Of a DNA stretch of 44,919 nt, positions 7,770-15,512 are shown one piece after another. The position numbers were made by a program, and so were the translations under genes. Source of the stretch: Bacteroides sp. (GTDB taxonomy: Bacteria; Bacteroidota; Bacteroidia; Bacteroidales; Muribaculaceae); the NCBI GenBank assembly GCA_014801875.1, contig JAAVDJ010000018.1, positions 1-44,919 of the forward strand. The letters run 5' to 3'. The notes under the pieces were generated by a model. That model made no database searches. It had not been told where the DNA came from and worked only from the letters and a program-made list of their open reading frames with translations. The stretch's first letter is position 1, and every line of letters begins with the position of its first letter.

Positions 7770-7990
7770 TAATTGTGTTGACAAGCGATTAAGGGTCGGA
7801 ATCTCAAGCAGATTCCCGATATCGGAAGCAGGGCCGGCATATTGAAGTCTCCCTCGGCGCGAAGCCGAATTGCGGATTTCAAATACACTTTCTGTGGATG
7901 ATACGGAACCTCTGTTCTTCCCTTTTCAACGATTATCAAAACAAGTATAAAAGGCATGGTCTGAAACCGGTTTCTGACTATGCCTTTTTT
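7770..7990 (+). ncRNA. Candidate structured non-coding RNA (unidentified)
   Basis: No credible ORF lies here, yet the plus strand can fold throughout. A closing stem pairs GTTGA (7777-7781) and AAGGG (7791-7795) with CCCTT (7920-7924) and TCAAC (7926-7930). Inside are hairpin A (TCGGAATCT 7796-7804 with AGATTCCCGA 7810-7819) and hairpin D. Hairpin D pairs TATTGAAGTCT (7840-7850) with 7874-7885 and is capped by TCGGC-GCGAA-GCCGA. A terminator at 7949-7988 with a T-run ends it. Several pairs are G-U on the plus strand and would be A-C mismatches on the minus strand, which favours plus transcription. No consensus promoter is seen upstream. It does not match an RNA family I can name; 6S-like function is only one possibility. 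Confidence 0.35.
7949..7988 (+). terminator. Intrinsic terminator, plus strand
   Basis: A 20-position near-palindrome: AAAAGGCATGG pairs with the arm ending ATGCCTTTT, around GAAACCGGTTTC. It has one G-U and one U-U pair in the plus orientation and is followed by TTATTTT. No plus-strand protein gene precedes it, which supports an RNA gene upstream. Read on the minus strand it may also stop pulA transcripts. Confidence 0.6.
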
Positions 7991-7991
7991 A

Positions 7992-8057
7992 TTTTCAAGA
8001 AATAATCGCCCCTCTTGCGGAAATATTTCTGCAAGAGGGGCGATTATTTCTTGAAAA
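7992..8057. repeat. 66-nt palindrome with 27-bp perfect arms
   Basis: The arm 7992-8018 is the exact reverse complement of 8031-8057, and the 12-base centre (AAATATTT core) nearly completes the symmetry. It lies 15 bases after the pulA stop. Neither side has a classic T-run beyond the stem, so it may act as a transcript-end stabiliser or cruciform rather than a plain terminator. Confidence 0.8.
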
Positions 8058-8071
8058 CTTTAAATCGAAAG

Positions 8072-10096
8072 TTATTTTGCCAAAATCAATGCGCTGTAAG
8101 GTGCAAGGGTGATTTTCCCTCCCTTTGTCGCGCCAAGACTGCCGTCGGCAGCAAGCTTGCCATCCTTGGCCACTATCTTCCAGTTCCCTTTCTTGATGTC
8201 GACAGTCTGAGGTTTGGACGCGCCGTTAAACACCACCTTTATTTCCTGCCATTCATCGCCGTTGGCATGGTCTTTAAGACTGTAGGAGATAAGATTCGGT
8301 GTCTTTGAGGAATCAATCTTGTCAAACACGAGATGCTTGGCGATATCCTCCGCTGTGGTCATGCGGAATGCGGGATGACTCTTGCGGAGGGCGATAAGAT
8401 TCTTGTAGTAATCAAACTGATCGCGATATTTAGCCTTGTTTTCCCAGTTGATCGCATTGATGGAGTCCGGGCTCTTGTAGGAGTTGTGGACACCCTGCTT
8501 GTCGCGGAAGATCTCCTCTCCGGCAAACATGAAGGGTGTGCCCTGGGAGGTGAACACGATAGTTTGTGCCAGCTTGGCCGCCTCAAGCATATTCTCCTCC
8601 GGTTCGCCGGCCATGGATTTACGCATCTTGTCGGTCAGAGACAGGTCATCATGACATGAAACGTAGTTGACTATCATTTCGGGAGATTTAGCATAGGGGA
8701 ACTTGGAATTGTTTCCCTTTGCAAAATCCACCTGTGGATGATTGGTGGCTGCCACAATACCGATTTTGACTGTCTCCTCAAGACCGGGCTTACCTGTGGC
8801 GAATCCGCGGTCGGAGGCATCGGTGTAATGCCCTTTCACTGCGTCGCGCAAGTCATCGGAGAATACTGCGATGTCGCGCATCTTTCCTACATTCTCCTTC
8901 AAGGCTCTGTGTTCTACGGCGAGCGGTGAATCCCCTGCGGTCCAACCCTCTCCATATACGAAGATGGATGGATTGACTTTCTTCAGCTCCGCCGCCACAT
9001 CATTCATTGTCTCTGTGTCGTGGATTGCCATGAGGTCGAAGCGGAAGCCGTCGATATGATATTCATCTGCCCAGTATTTTGTGGAGTTGATGATGTAGTC
9101 GCGCATCTGCTGACGGTCGGAGGCTGTCTCGTTGCCACAGCCGGAAGCGTCGGAATAACGTCCGTCATCCCAATGACGATGATAGTAACCGGGAGCGGTG
9201 AGCTCGAAATTTGAATCATCGTTCTGAGCTGTATGGTTGTAGACAACGTCCATAATCACACCGATGCCGGCATCATGGAGAGCCTTGATCATCTCCTTCA
9301 TCTCACGCACACGTGTGGAGGGATCGGAAGGATTGGTGGAGTAGCTCCCTTCAGGGGCATTGTAGTTGAGGGGGTCATATCCCCAGTTGTATGTGTTCTG
9401 CTGAAGATTGAGCTCGTCTACCGAGTTATAGTCGTAGGAGGGAAGGATATGCACGTGGGTCACGCCAAGCTCCTTGAGATGGTCGATGCCTGTCTTCTGT
9501 CCGGACGGGGTCGTCGTCCCCTTCTCCGTCAAGGCGAGAAACTTTCCCTTGTTGGCTATCCCGGAGGAGGGATCCATCGACATATCGCGATGATGCATCT
9601 CATAGACCACGACATCGGTGAAGTTGTCTACCTTCGGGCCCTTGTCCTGCGCCCATCCTTCGGGGTTTGTCTTGGAAAAGTCAATGATGGCTGCTCGGCT
9701 GCCGTTCACACCGACTGCCTTGGCCCATACGCCCGGAGTCTCCTGAAGCCACTTGTCGTTTTGCTTCACTTTGAATGTGTAGAACTTTCCGTAAAGCTGA
9801 CCCGCCTCATTGGCGCTCCATACTCCTGTCTGGGGGTCGAAGGTCATCTTTACCTCCTTGTAGGGTGTGCCCGTATGGCCGTCTTCATAGAGATTGAGCA
9901 TCACCTCCTGTGCTTTCGGGCTCCAGAGCTTGAAGTGGGTGCCTTGTGCGTCAACGCTCAGTTCAAGGTCTTCTCCGTTGTAGGTCGGATAATTGAAGAA
10001 CTGCTCATCGAAAAGACTTTGGGAAAAAAGGTTGCCGGGAGCGGCAACTACTCCGCTGGCTATGGCTGCCATCATTATGAGTTTTCTTATGTTCAT
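8072..10096 (-). CDS. pulA: Type I pullulanase, secreted (GH13)
   Basis: Debranching enzyme that cleaves alpha-1,6 bonds in pullulan, glycogen or starch fragments. A signal peptide (about residues 1-25) is followed by an N-terminal CBM48-like beta domain (about 40-135) and the GH13 barrel. Motifs: YNWGYDP at 236-242 (the pullulanase signature), DVVYNH at 283-288, GFRFDLM at 350-356 with nucleophile D354, acid/base E383 in YGEGW, and transition-state Asp in NYVSCHDD near 477-484. The C-terminal beta domain ends at 674. The length suits a Bacteroidetes type I pullulanase. It has its own consensus promoter. No SusC/SusD genes are nearby, so it is not part of a visible utilisation locus. The signal peptide implies periplasmic or surface location. 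Confidence 0.93.
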   Translation of the reverse strand: MNIRKLIMMAAIASGVVAAPGNLFSQSLFDEQFFNYPTYNGEDLELSVDAQGTHFKLWSPKAQEVMLNLYEDGHTGTPYKEVKMTFDPQTGVWSANEAGQLYGKFYTFKVKQNDKWLQETPGVWAKAVGVNGSRAAIIDFSKTNPEGWAQDKGPKVDNFTDVVVYEMHHRDMSMDPSSGIANKGKFLALTEKGTTTPSGQKTGIDHLKELGVTHVHILPSYDYNSVDELNLQQNTYNWGYDPLNYNAPEGSYSTNPSDPSTRVREMKEMIKALHDAGIGVIMDVVYNHTAQNDDSNFELTAPGYYHRHWDDGRYSDASGCGNETASDRQQMRDYIINSTKYWADEYHIDGFRFDLMAIHDTETMNDVAAELKKVNPSIFVYGEGWTAGDSPLAVEHRALKENVGKMRDIAVFSDDLRDAVKGHYTDASDRGFATGKPGLEETVKIGIVAATNHPQVDFAKGNNSKFPYAKSPEMIVNYVSCHDDLSLTDKMRKSMAGEPEENMLEAAKLAQTIVFTSQGTPFMFAGEEIFRDKQGVHNSYKSPDSINAINWENKAKYRDQFDYYKNLIALRKSHPAFRMTTAEDIAKHLVFDKIDSSKTPNLISYSLKDHANGDEWQEIKVVFNGASKPQTVDIKKGNWKIVAKDGKLAADGSLGATKGGKITLAPYSALILAK

Positions 10097-10141
10097 GTAT
10101 GTTTTAGAGTAGAATTTTGGGTTGCTTATTTAACTTTAATA

Positions 10142-10173
10142 CAAAAGTAATGCTTTTGTAATGCTTTTCCAAA
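10142..10173 (-). promoter_or_regulatory. pulA promoter
   Basis: On the minus strand: TTTG (10170-10173), a 20-base spacer, TACTTTTG (10142-10149). A full consensus match giving a leader of about 40 bases. Confidence 0.8.
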
Positions 10174-10283
10174 TAAATACGAAATGATGATTATCTTTTT
10201 CAATATTGTTAAGAGCCTTTCCTTCATTTTTTACTATTCTTCACAACATTAGACCCATTCCCCTAATGAAACGGACACTTTTC

Positions 10284-11507
10284 TCAATAGATAACGGTTG
10301 CCCCGAGAAGGCGCTCTCCTCGTGTGGCGGGGAGTCGAAGATAGATAAGCACAAGATATTCGTTCGACGTCTCGTAATGGTTTCCCTCAAGGGCTGAATC
10401 ATAAATTCTCCCAGAGTCATCACCCATGACGTAGCGGTAGTTGTAGCTCCCCTGTTTCAAAGGGAGCTCAAGCTCATAAGCTCCCCTCTCCGCATTGTAG
10501 CTCATCTTAGCCATACCTTCCGGAAGATGGCGCGTAAGCTCCCCTTCCACCGTTATCTCCTTTCCCGGCTGCTCCGGCATTTCAAGGGAAAACTTCGTCA
10601 CGATATAGTCCGCTCCCAAGTCAGGGTCGGTGGAGTTGTATTCATCTATCTTGAAACGTCCGTGTTGGGTGCGGTCATATTCATAACTTCTCCCTTTCTG
10701 CGGATGGTCCGGAGTCAGATAAGCTCGCCTCCGTTCGCCATAAAAACCGATTGAATCTACCCCCATGCCGGGATAGTCGGAGCGCACTGTCTCAAATCTC
10801 CTGTATTCATTCCCGGCCTCGAAGATGAGGTTAGGGTCGTGGCTGAAGGTTGCTATCCCGTTTTCCACCCTTAGCGGGTGTCCGGTCATGACCGTTGAGC
10901 CGGGGGCGTTGTTCTTAACCACACAAACCCTTATATCCTGCCACGGATTCAAATTTCCTGCGCTCCCAAGGTCTGCCGTAAATTCTATCTGCTGATATTC
11001 GGTGTTGAATCCTCGGTCGGTTCGGGATGTGGCCTCCCCTTGAATGCCGACGATATTCTCAGATACGTAGAACCCCGTCTGAAACAGGACATCCTCCGGA
11101 CTATCCTCCCTGAAGACCTGCAGAAGGTAATTGCCGCTCACTACGGGCGCAATCTCCTCGGAAGGCAGCTCTATGTTATAGTTCACGTAGTGGGTGAAAG
11201 TATTGGAGGAAAAAGCGATGTCTGCGACCTCCCCCTCATTGAATCCGGAAAGATACTCCTGTTCGAGCAGTCTCGAAGGGGTCCAGTCGGAATTACAGTG
11301 GATAAGTCGATAACGGAGATATTCGCGGTCTTCCCCGATGATGTCAAAGTTGAGCCGAAGGCGGTCGGACGTCCCGAGTCGTATCACGGGGGGCGCCATA
11401 AAGGAGTCGGGGTTTTCCATTTTCACGGTTCTCACCGTGCCGTCGGATGACATGGCCGGCATCCCTGCTATGGCCAGACCGGTCCAGATAAGCCAGGAAA
11501 TCACCAT
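10284..11507 (-). CDS. Type IX secretion system plug protein (DUF5103)
   Basis: A 407-residue secreted protein with a signal peptide (about 1-20) followed by beta-sandwich sequence throughout. The pattern matches the DUF5103 family, named for the plug that closes the outer-membrane end of the SprA translocon in structural work on Flavobacterium. Recognisable blocks are RLGTSDRLRLNFDI near residue 42, YRLIHCNSDWTPS near 66 and the C-terminal GSYNYRYVMGDDSGR. The ATG overlaps the ung stop by 7 bases, so translation is probably coupled to ung. SprA itself is not in the window. The family call is firm; the plug role is carried over from other species. Confidence 0.85.
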   Translation of the reverse strand: MVISWLIWTGLAIAGMPAMSSDGTVRTVKMENPDSFMAPPVIRLGTSDRLRLNFDIIGEDREYLRYRLIHCNSDWTPSRLLEQEYLSGFNEGEVADIAFSSNTFTHYVNYNIELPSEEIAPVVSGNYLLQVFREDSPEDVLFQTGFYVSENIVGIQGEATSRTDRGFNTEYQQIEFTADLGSAGNLNPWQDIRVCVVKNNAPGSTVMTGHPLRVENGIATFSHDPNLIFEAGNEYRRFETVRSDYPGMGVDSIGFYGERRRAYLTPDHPQKGRSYEYDRTQHGRFKIDEYNSTDPDLGADYIVTKFSLEMPEQPGKEITVEGELTRHLPEGMAKMSYNAERGAYELELPLKQGSYNYRYVMGDDSGRIYDSALEGNHYETSNEYLVLIYLRLPATRGERLLGATVIY

Positions 11508-12169
11508 ACAATGGGGGTTTTACCATGGCTCACGAGATATTCGTTCGCACGAGTGAAATGATGATTGCCGAAAAAACCGCGATGCGCTGACAACGGGGAT
11601 GGATGCACAGAGGTCAGCACAAGATGGCGGTCGCGGTCTATCTTTTCCCCTTTCCGGATTGCATCTGATCCCCAAAGGAGGAAAACAAGATTGTCGCGCC
11701 TTGTTGCGAGGGCTTCCACTGTGGCATCCGTGAATCTTTCCCATCCTATCCCGGAGTGCGACTTCGGCTGATGTTCTTTCACTGTGAGGGATGAGTTGAG
11801 CAGGAGCACTCCTTGTCGTGCCCAGCGGTATAGATTACCGTCCGGAGGGAAAGGGGCGCCGGTGTCGGCACTGACCTCTTTGAATATGTTGATGAGAGAG
11901 GGTGGCATCTTCACTCCCGGAGCTACTGAAAAAGAGAGACCGTGTGCCTGACCGGGTCCGTGGTAGGGATCCTGACCTATGATGACCACTTTAGTGGCGT
12001 CAAACGGGGAGGCATCATATGCCGCAAAGATGTCGCGCCCGGGGGGATATACCCTGACCGTAGGGTCCGCATAGTCTCGCCTTACCCTGTCTGTCAATTC
12101 CTTAAAGTAAGGTTTGTCAAACTCCTCCCTGAGATTGTTTTTCCACCCTTCTTCTATCCTTATATCCAT
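11501..12169 (-). CDS. ung: Uracil-DNA glycosylase (family 1)
   Basis: Removes uracil from DNA to start base-excision repair. The catalytic water-activating loop GQDPYH is at 65-70 (D67), LLLNSSLTV is near 122-130, and the DNA-intercalating HPSPLSAHRGFFG loop is at 189-201 (H189). The length of 222 is normal. Its last codons overlap the start of the T9SS plug gene, forming an ung-plug operon on the minus strand. The only strong promoter upstream (12360-12391) is separated from it by a terminator-like hairpin, so expression may be attenuated. Confidence 0.97.
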   Translation of the reverse strand: MDIRIEEGWKNNLREEFDKPYFKELTDRVRRDYADPTVRVYPPGRDIFAAYDASPFDATKVVIIGQDPYHGPGQAHGLSFSVAPGVKMPPSLINIFKEVSADTGAPFPPDGNLYRWARQGVLLLNSSLTVKEHQPKSHSGIGWERFTDATVEALATRRDNLVFLLWGSDAIRKGEKIDRDRHLVLTSVHPSPLSAHRGFFGNHHFTRANEYLVSHGKTPIVW

Positions 12170-12266
12170 GCTGTTTTTATTATAGGTTTTGCTTTTACTA
12201 TTCCTCCTCTAAACCGCATCATTTCCCCTAAGATGTTGGGTAAGTCGTTGGTCTATAAATAAAACA

Positions 12267-12292
12267 GTGGACGGATTTCACAATCAGTCCAC
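12267..12292. terminator. Terminator or attenuator hairpin upstream of ung
   Basis: GTGGAC (12267-12272) pairs with GTCCAC (12287-12292), and GATT with AATC inside, around a TCAC loop. The minus-strand tail is TGTTTTATTT and the plus-strand tail has a run of six T. It may end transcription of the gene at 12.45 kb, or attenuate a transcript entering ung. Confidence 0.65.
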
Positions 12293-12359
12293 CATTCTTT
12301 TTTGCTTAACTAAATAAATTCTTACATGTTAGGATTATAGATACCTAATAATTACATAG

Positions 12360-12391
12360 CAAAATTAATATTATTGTTTTCAATATGCAAA
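12360..12391 (-). promoter_or_regulatory. Consensus promoter upstream of ung hairpin
   Basis: On the minus strand: TTTG (12388-12391), a 20-base spacer, TAATTTTG (12360-12367). The transcript would start near 12354 and meet the hairpin at 12292-12267 after about 60 bases, well before ung. Confidence 0.6.
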
Positions 12392-12452
12392 CTTTTTTGC
12401 TTAAAATTAAAAAAATAATTAATAATTTTAACTATATTAACATTTGAGATAA

Positions 12453-12845
12453 CTAACCCTCATTTTCCAGTCGTTTGAAGAGAAGTGTAACGCCCTCTCC
12501 AACAAGCTCATGACACGTTTTCCCGCATTTCCCTTTCAAGTCGCGGCAAGTGATGCATCCTCCATAGGGTTTCGAAAATTCCTTCCCCATTCTTGACGCA
12601 CCGGCAACTGCCCTTTTCTTCCCTTCCGGTGTTGAATCGTGGAGTATGACCCCTTCTGCTATGGCCAGGGCGTTGGCCACTCCACACAACTCCCCTTGTC
12701 CGGCGCCGCCCCCAAGACCGGCCGTGAGCACAGCGAGTGTGTCTTCTCCGATACCCAATTCCTCCGAAAAGGGGATCAGAACTGCCTGCGCGCAATTATA
12801 CCCTTCCCCTCTGAGCCTCATGGCTCGATTCAATTTCATTTCCAT
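12453..12845 (-). CDS. C-GCAxxG-C-C family redox-type protein
   Basis: A 130-residue cytosolic protein of the C-GCAxxG-C-C family (function unproven; a redox or metal role is suspected from its cysteines). Seen: GYNCAQAV with C18, the Gly-rich stretch GLGGGAGQGELCG with C54, then C97, C100, C107 and C111 in GGCITCRDLKGKCGKTC. The frame stays open upstream to a TTG at 12872, but ATG at 12845 matches the usual family N-terminus and follows an A/G-rich stretch; ATG at 12839 is also possible. It lies downstream of tRNA-Arg on the same strand, after a terminator. Confidence 0.85.
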   Translation of the reverse strand: MEMKLNRAMRLRGEGYNCAQAVLIPFSEELGIGEDTLAVLTAGLGGGAGQGELCGVANALAIAEGVILHDSTPEGKKRAVAGASRMGKEFSKPYGGCITCRDLKGKCGKTCHELVGEGVTLLFKRLENEG

Positions 12846-12891
12846 ATATTCTCTTCTACTACATAACCCCAAGATTCATACTTAACAAAAA

Positions 12892-12924
12892 TCCCTTAAT
12901 CCGCCTTTCAAGCAAATTAAGGGA
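12892..12924 (-). terminator. tRNA-Arg terminator
   Basis: TCCCTTAAT pairs with ATTAAGGGA (9 bp). On the minus strand it is followed by TTTTTGTT. It lies eight bases downstream of the tRNA 3' end. Confidence 0.7.
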
Positions 12925-12931
12925 AATTTTG

Positions 12932-13003
12932 TATCTCCATAGGGAGTCGAACCCTAATCGTCGGAACCGGAATCCGATATTCTATCCATTGAACTATGGA
13001 GAC
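12932..13003 (-). tRNA. tRNA-Arg (anticodon CCG)
   Basis: The minus strand folds as a full cloverleaf. The acceptor stem GTCTCCA pairs with TGGAGAT (G-U at the end pair). The anticodon stem is TCGGA/TCCGA around loop TTCCGGT, giving anticodon CCG, which reads CGG. The T-arm contains GTTCGACTC. The discriminator base is A and CCA is not encoded. It is transcribed from the symmetric promoter at 13035-13070 and followed by a terminator. Confidence 0.95.
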
Positions 13004-13034
13004 AGTTTTCAAGAAGCTATATTAATTTCTTGGG

Positions 13035-13070
13035 GTTGCAAAGTTAAGTATTTTTTCCGAACTTTGCAAC
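13035..13070. promoter_or_regulatory. Symmetric overlapping divergent promoter (tRNA-Arg / DUF3109)
   Basis: GTTGCAAAGTT (13035-13045) and AACTTTGCAAC (13060-13070) are perfect inverted copies 14 bases apart. On the minus strand they give TTG-N20-TAACTTTG aimed at tRNA-Arg. On the plus strand the same bases give TTG-N20-GAACTTTG aimed at the DUF3109 gene. Each arm carries the -33 box of one promoter fused to the -7 box of the other, so polymerase can use only one direction at a time. Confidence 0.7.
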
Positions 13071-13084
13071 TTAAATATTTAGAA

Positions 13085-13663
13085 ATGCTGCTCATTAAAG
13101 ATACTCTCGTCTCTCTCGACCTCGTTGAAAGATATTTTCATTGCAATCTTGACGCCTGTCTCGGACAGTGCTGCATTGACGGCGATGCCGGTGCCCCTCT
13201 TCTCCCGGAGGAAAAAGAGGAGATTGACCGTCATCTCCCTGAAATTCTTCCCTTGCTTAACCCTAAAGCTCGCGAAGTAGTGGAGCAGGAAGGGTCGTCA
13301 TATATCGACGAGGAGGGTGATCTCGTCACCCAGATTGTGGAAGGTCGCGATTGTGTCTTCACTACCTATGCCGAGGGGGGAAAATGTCTGTGTGCCCTTG
13401 AAAAGGCTTATCGGGAGGGTAAACTGCCTCAGCTGAAGCCTTCCTCCTGCCATCTTTATCCTGTCAGACTGAAAGAGGTCGGCGATTGCACTGCCGTAAA
13501 CCTTCACCGTTGGAAGATTTGCAAGTCTGCGGAGATTTTCGGACGTGCCAAAGGAATCCGCGCTTACAAATTCCTCAAGGAACCCCTTGTCAGGAAATTC
13601 GGGGAGGAGTGGTATGCCGAACTGGAACGCACCGCCGAGGAATGGCTTGCCCAAAAGAAATAA
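13085..13663 (+). CDS. DUF3109 family protein, cysteine-rich
   Basis: A 192-residue cytosolic protein of unknown function. The N-terminal C-x4-C-x3-CC cluster (C20, C25, C29, C30 in FHCNLDACLGQCC), later GGKCLCALEKA and SSCHLYPVRL, suggest bound metal or an iron-sulfur cluster, as proposed for DUF3109 and the related zinc/iron-chelating families. The frame is open back to 12929, but that part overlaps the tRNA and promoter, so ATG 13085 is the start; this gives a leader of about 12 bases. It converges with cls across the tandem repeats at 13.7-13.94 kb. Confidence 0.88.
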   Translation: MLLIKDTLVSLDLVERYFHCNLDACLGQCCIDGDAGAPLLPEEKEEIDRHLPEILPLLNPKAREVVEQEGSSYIDEEGDLVTQIVEGRDCVFTTYAEGGKCLCALEKAYREGKLPQLKPSSCHLYPVRLKEVGDCTAVNLHRWKICKSAEIFGRAKGIRAYKFLKEPLVRKFGEEWYAELERTAEEWLAQKK

Positions 13664-13698
13664 ATTCCTTTTTTTACTTAGAAGAGGCAATCGACCCT

Positions 13699-13940
13699 CA
13701 CCGGGAGAGCGCTCAATGGTAGGGCGCTCACTCCGTGAGTGCCCGGTGCAACAGAGATGAGCAAAATATGGAGTTTAGGGCATTCGCCGAATGCCCGGGT
13801 ACACTCAACCCTCATAGAAAGATCTCACCGGGAGGGCGCTCACTCCGTGAGTGCCCGGTGCGACAGGGGTCAGCAAAATATGGAGTTTAGGGCATTCGCC
13901 GAATGCCCGGGTACACTCAACCCTCGGAGAAAGATCTCAC
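13699..13940 (+). repeat. REP-like element, two tandem 112-bp units
   Basis: Two direct units (about 13717-13828 and 13829-13940, period 112). Each contains a GGGCGCTCA...TGAGTGCCC palindrome and the perfect palindrome GGGCATTCGCCGAATGCCC, joined by a spacer with GCAAAATATGGAGTTTA. A partial extra half (GAGAGCGCTCAATGGTA) precedes unit 1. It is located in the convergent gap between the DUF3109 gene and cls. Confidence 0.85.
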
Positions 13941-13962
13941 TTCATTTTTATAAAAACCTGTC

Positions 13963-15414
13963 TTAAAGTATCGGCGAGACGAGACGGAATATCGATTCAA
14001 GAATGCGTTGCCCGATCGGTCGCTTACGCCATTTTTCGATATTTACCTTCCGGCATTGCTTGAGATCGTCGAAAAATATATCTCGCATCTGTCGGTTGAC
14101 ACTCTGGTCGTATATCAGCAGATTGCTCTCGAAATTGTTTTCAAAACTGCGGAAATCGAAATTCGTCGACCCCGACGTGACAAACGCATCATCTATTATC
14201 ATGACTTTGGAATGTAGCATTCCGGGCTCGTAGAGATAAACCTTCACGCCTGCCTTCAGACATTGTGTGACGTAGGAAAATGATGCATACCTCAGAAGTC
14301 GGCTGTCGGGATGATCCGGAATCATTATCCTGACATCCACCTTCGCAAGAGCCGCGGCCTGAAGGGCGTTGTGCAATGAGTCCGTGGGTAGGAAATATGG
14401 GGTCTGGATCAGGATGCTTTTCTTTGCCGAGGCGATGGCTCTGAGAAAAAGAAGGGCAAGATTATTCCATCGTTCTGTCGGTCCTCCCGTGAGCAACTGC
14501 ACGCCGCAATCGTTCTGAATCCCCGTATGCACAGGTTTCACTTCCGGGACATACGGCTCTTTCTTGAGGAAGTTCCAGTCAATAGCGAAAGAATAAATCA
14601 GCGATTCAACAACGTCTCCCTTTATTCTGAAATGTGTGTCTCTCCAGACTTTCCCTTTTCCCAAACCTTTCACATATCTGTCGGCAATATTCATTCCGCC
14701 GATATAACCTATTTCACCGTCAATGATGGCTAATTTTCGGTGGTTGCGCCAATTCAACCGATTGGCGAGTTGTGGGAAATTTACGCGGAAAAAAGGATGT
14801 GTGGCTATCCCGGCCTGTTGCATACGCTTGAAAAAACTGTTATTGGCCGAAAAGCTACCCACATGGTCATACATTACCTTTATATTAAGACCGGCCTTTG
14901 CCCTCTCGATCAGGATGTCTGCCACTTCCTGTCCTATCTCGTCGTCGAGGAATATGTAATATTGCAGAAGAATTGAATGTTTCGCTTTTCGAAGGTCTTC
15001 CTTAAACCTGTCAAACTTCTCTTTTCCGGAAGTAAAAATCTCTATTTCGTTGTTGATGGTGAATGGAGAATGGCAAAGGGAATGAGATAGTTTTATTATG
15101 CTCCTATGGTCAGGCAGCAGCTGAAGATTATTGATGTTTACCCTTCGCGGACTGTGTTTGTGCATTATCTTTCGCTTGCTGTGTCGCGTAAGAAGTTGCA
15201 ATCCGCGCAGACTCCGGCCAAAAAAGATAAAGAACACAAGGCCTACTCCCGGGAGAAAAACCAAGGCAATGATCCATGACAGCGCCCTTATAGGGTTTCT
15301 GTTCTCTCTGAGCACCACAATAACCGCCGCCACAATAATCGCAGCGTAAGCTAATGTGAGCACTATCAGGAGCCATTTGTCTATGAGTATTGAGTCTCCT
15401 AAGTTGAGAGTCAT
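13963..15414 (-). CDS. cls: Cardiolipin synthase
   Basis: Joins two phosphatidylglycerol molecules into cardiolipin at the inner membrane. Two N-terminal membrane helices (about residues 13-35 and 45-66) precede two phospholipase-D domains. HKD motif 1 is HRKLAIIDGEIG at 225-236 (H225, K227, D232). Motif 2 is HSKVMIIDDAF at 401-411 (H401, K403, D408). Length (483) is typical. It lies downstream of the rplQ terminator on the same strand, so it should have its own promoter in 15415-15512, but I find no consensus one. Confidence 0.95.
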   Translation of the reverse strand: MTLNLGDSILIDKWLLIVLTLAYAAIIVAAVIVVLRENRNPIRALSWIIALVFLPGVGLVFFIFFGRSLRGLQLLTRHSKRKIMHKHSPRRVNINNLQLLPDHRSIIKLSHSLCHSPFTINNEIEIFTSGKEKFDRFKEDLRKAKHSILLQYYIFLDDEIGQEVADILIERAKAGLNIKVMYDHVGSFSANNSFFKRMQQAGIATHPFFRVNFPQLANRLNWRNHRKLAIIDGEIGYIGGMNIADRYVKGLGKGKVWRDTHFRIKGDVVESLIYSFAIDWNFLKKEPYVPEVKPVHTGIQNDCGVQLLTGGPTERWNNLALLFLRAIASAKKSILIQTPYFLPTDSLHNALQAAALAKVDVRIMIPDHPDSRLLRYASFSYVTQCLKAGVKVYLYEPGMLHSKVMIIDDAFVTSGSTNFDFRSFENNFESNLLIYDQSVNRQMRDIFFDDLKQCRKVNIEKWRKRPIGQRILESIFRLVSPIL

Positions 15415-15512
15415 GGGTAGATAATTTTTGGTTCTTGAAAAGGGTTGGCCGTTTATCGAAAACCACCCCCGGAATAATTCGCTAAATTAATGAAAAAAAA
15501 TGAAAAACAAAA

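Noticed and set aside
9233..10150. Long frame (305 codons) antisense to pulA, and similar long antisense frames over typA, secY, fusA and the aminopeptidase
   Set aside because: They are mirror frames of strongly coding, codon-biased genes; the sense products carry all family motifs.
12929..13084. N-terminal extension of the DUF3109 protein
   Set aside because: It would be translated from the antisense of tRNA-Arg and through the promoter; ATG 13085 begins the conserved domain.
13699..13940. Tandem repeat units as a CRISPR array
   Set aside because: Only two units with 112-bp period and no unique spacers; the units are palindromic and match other intergenic copies.
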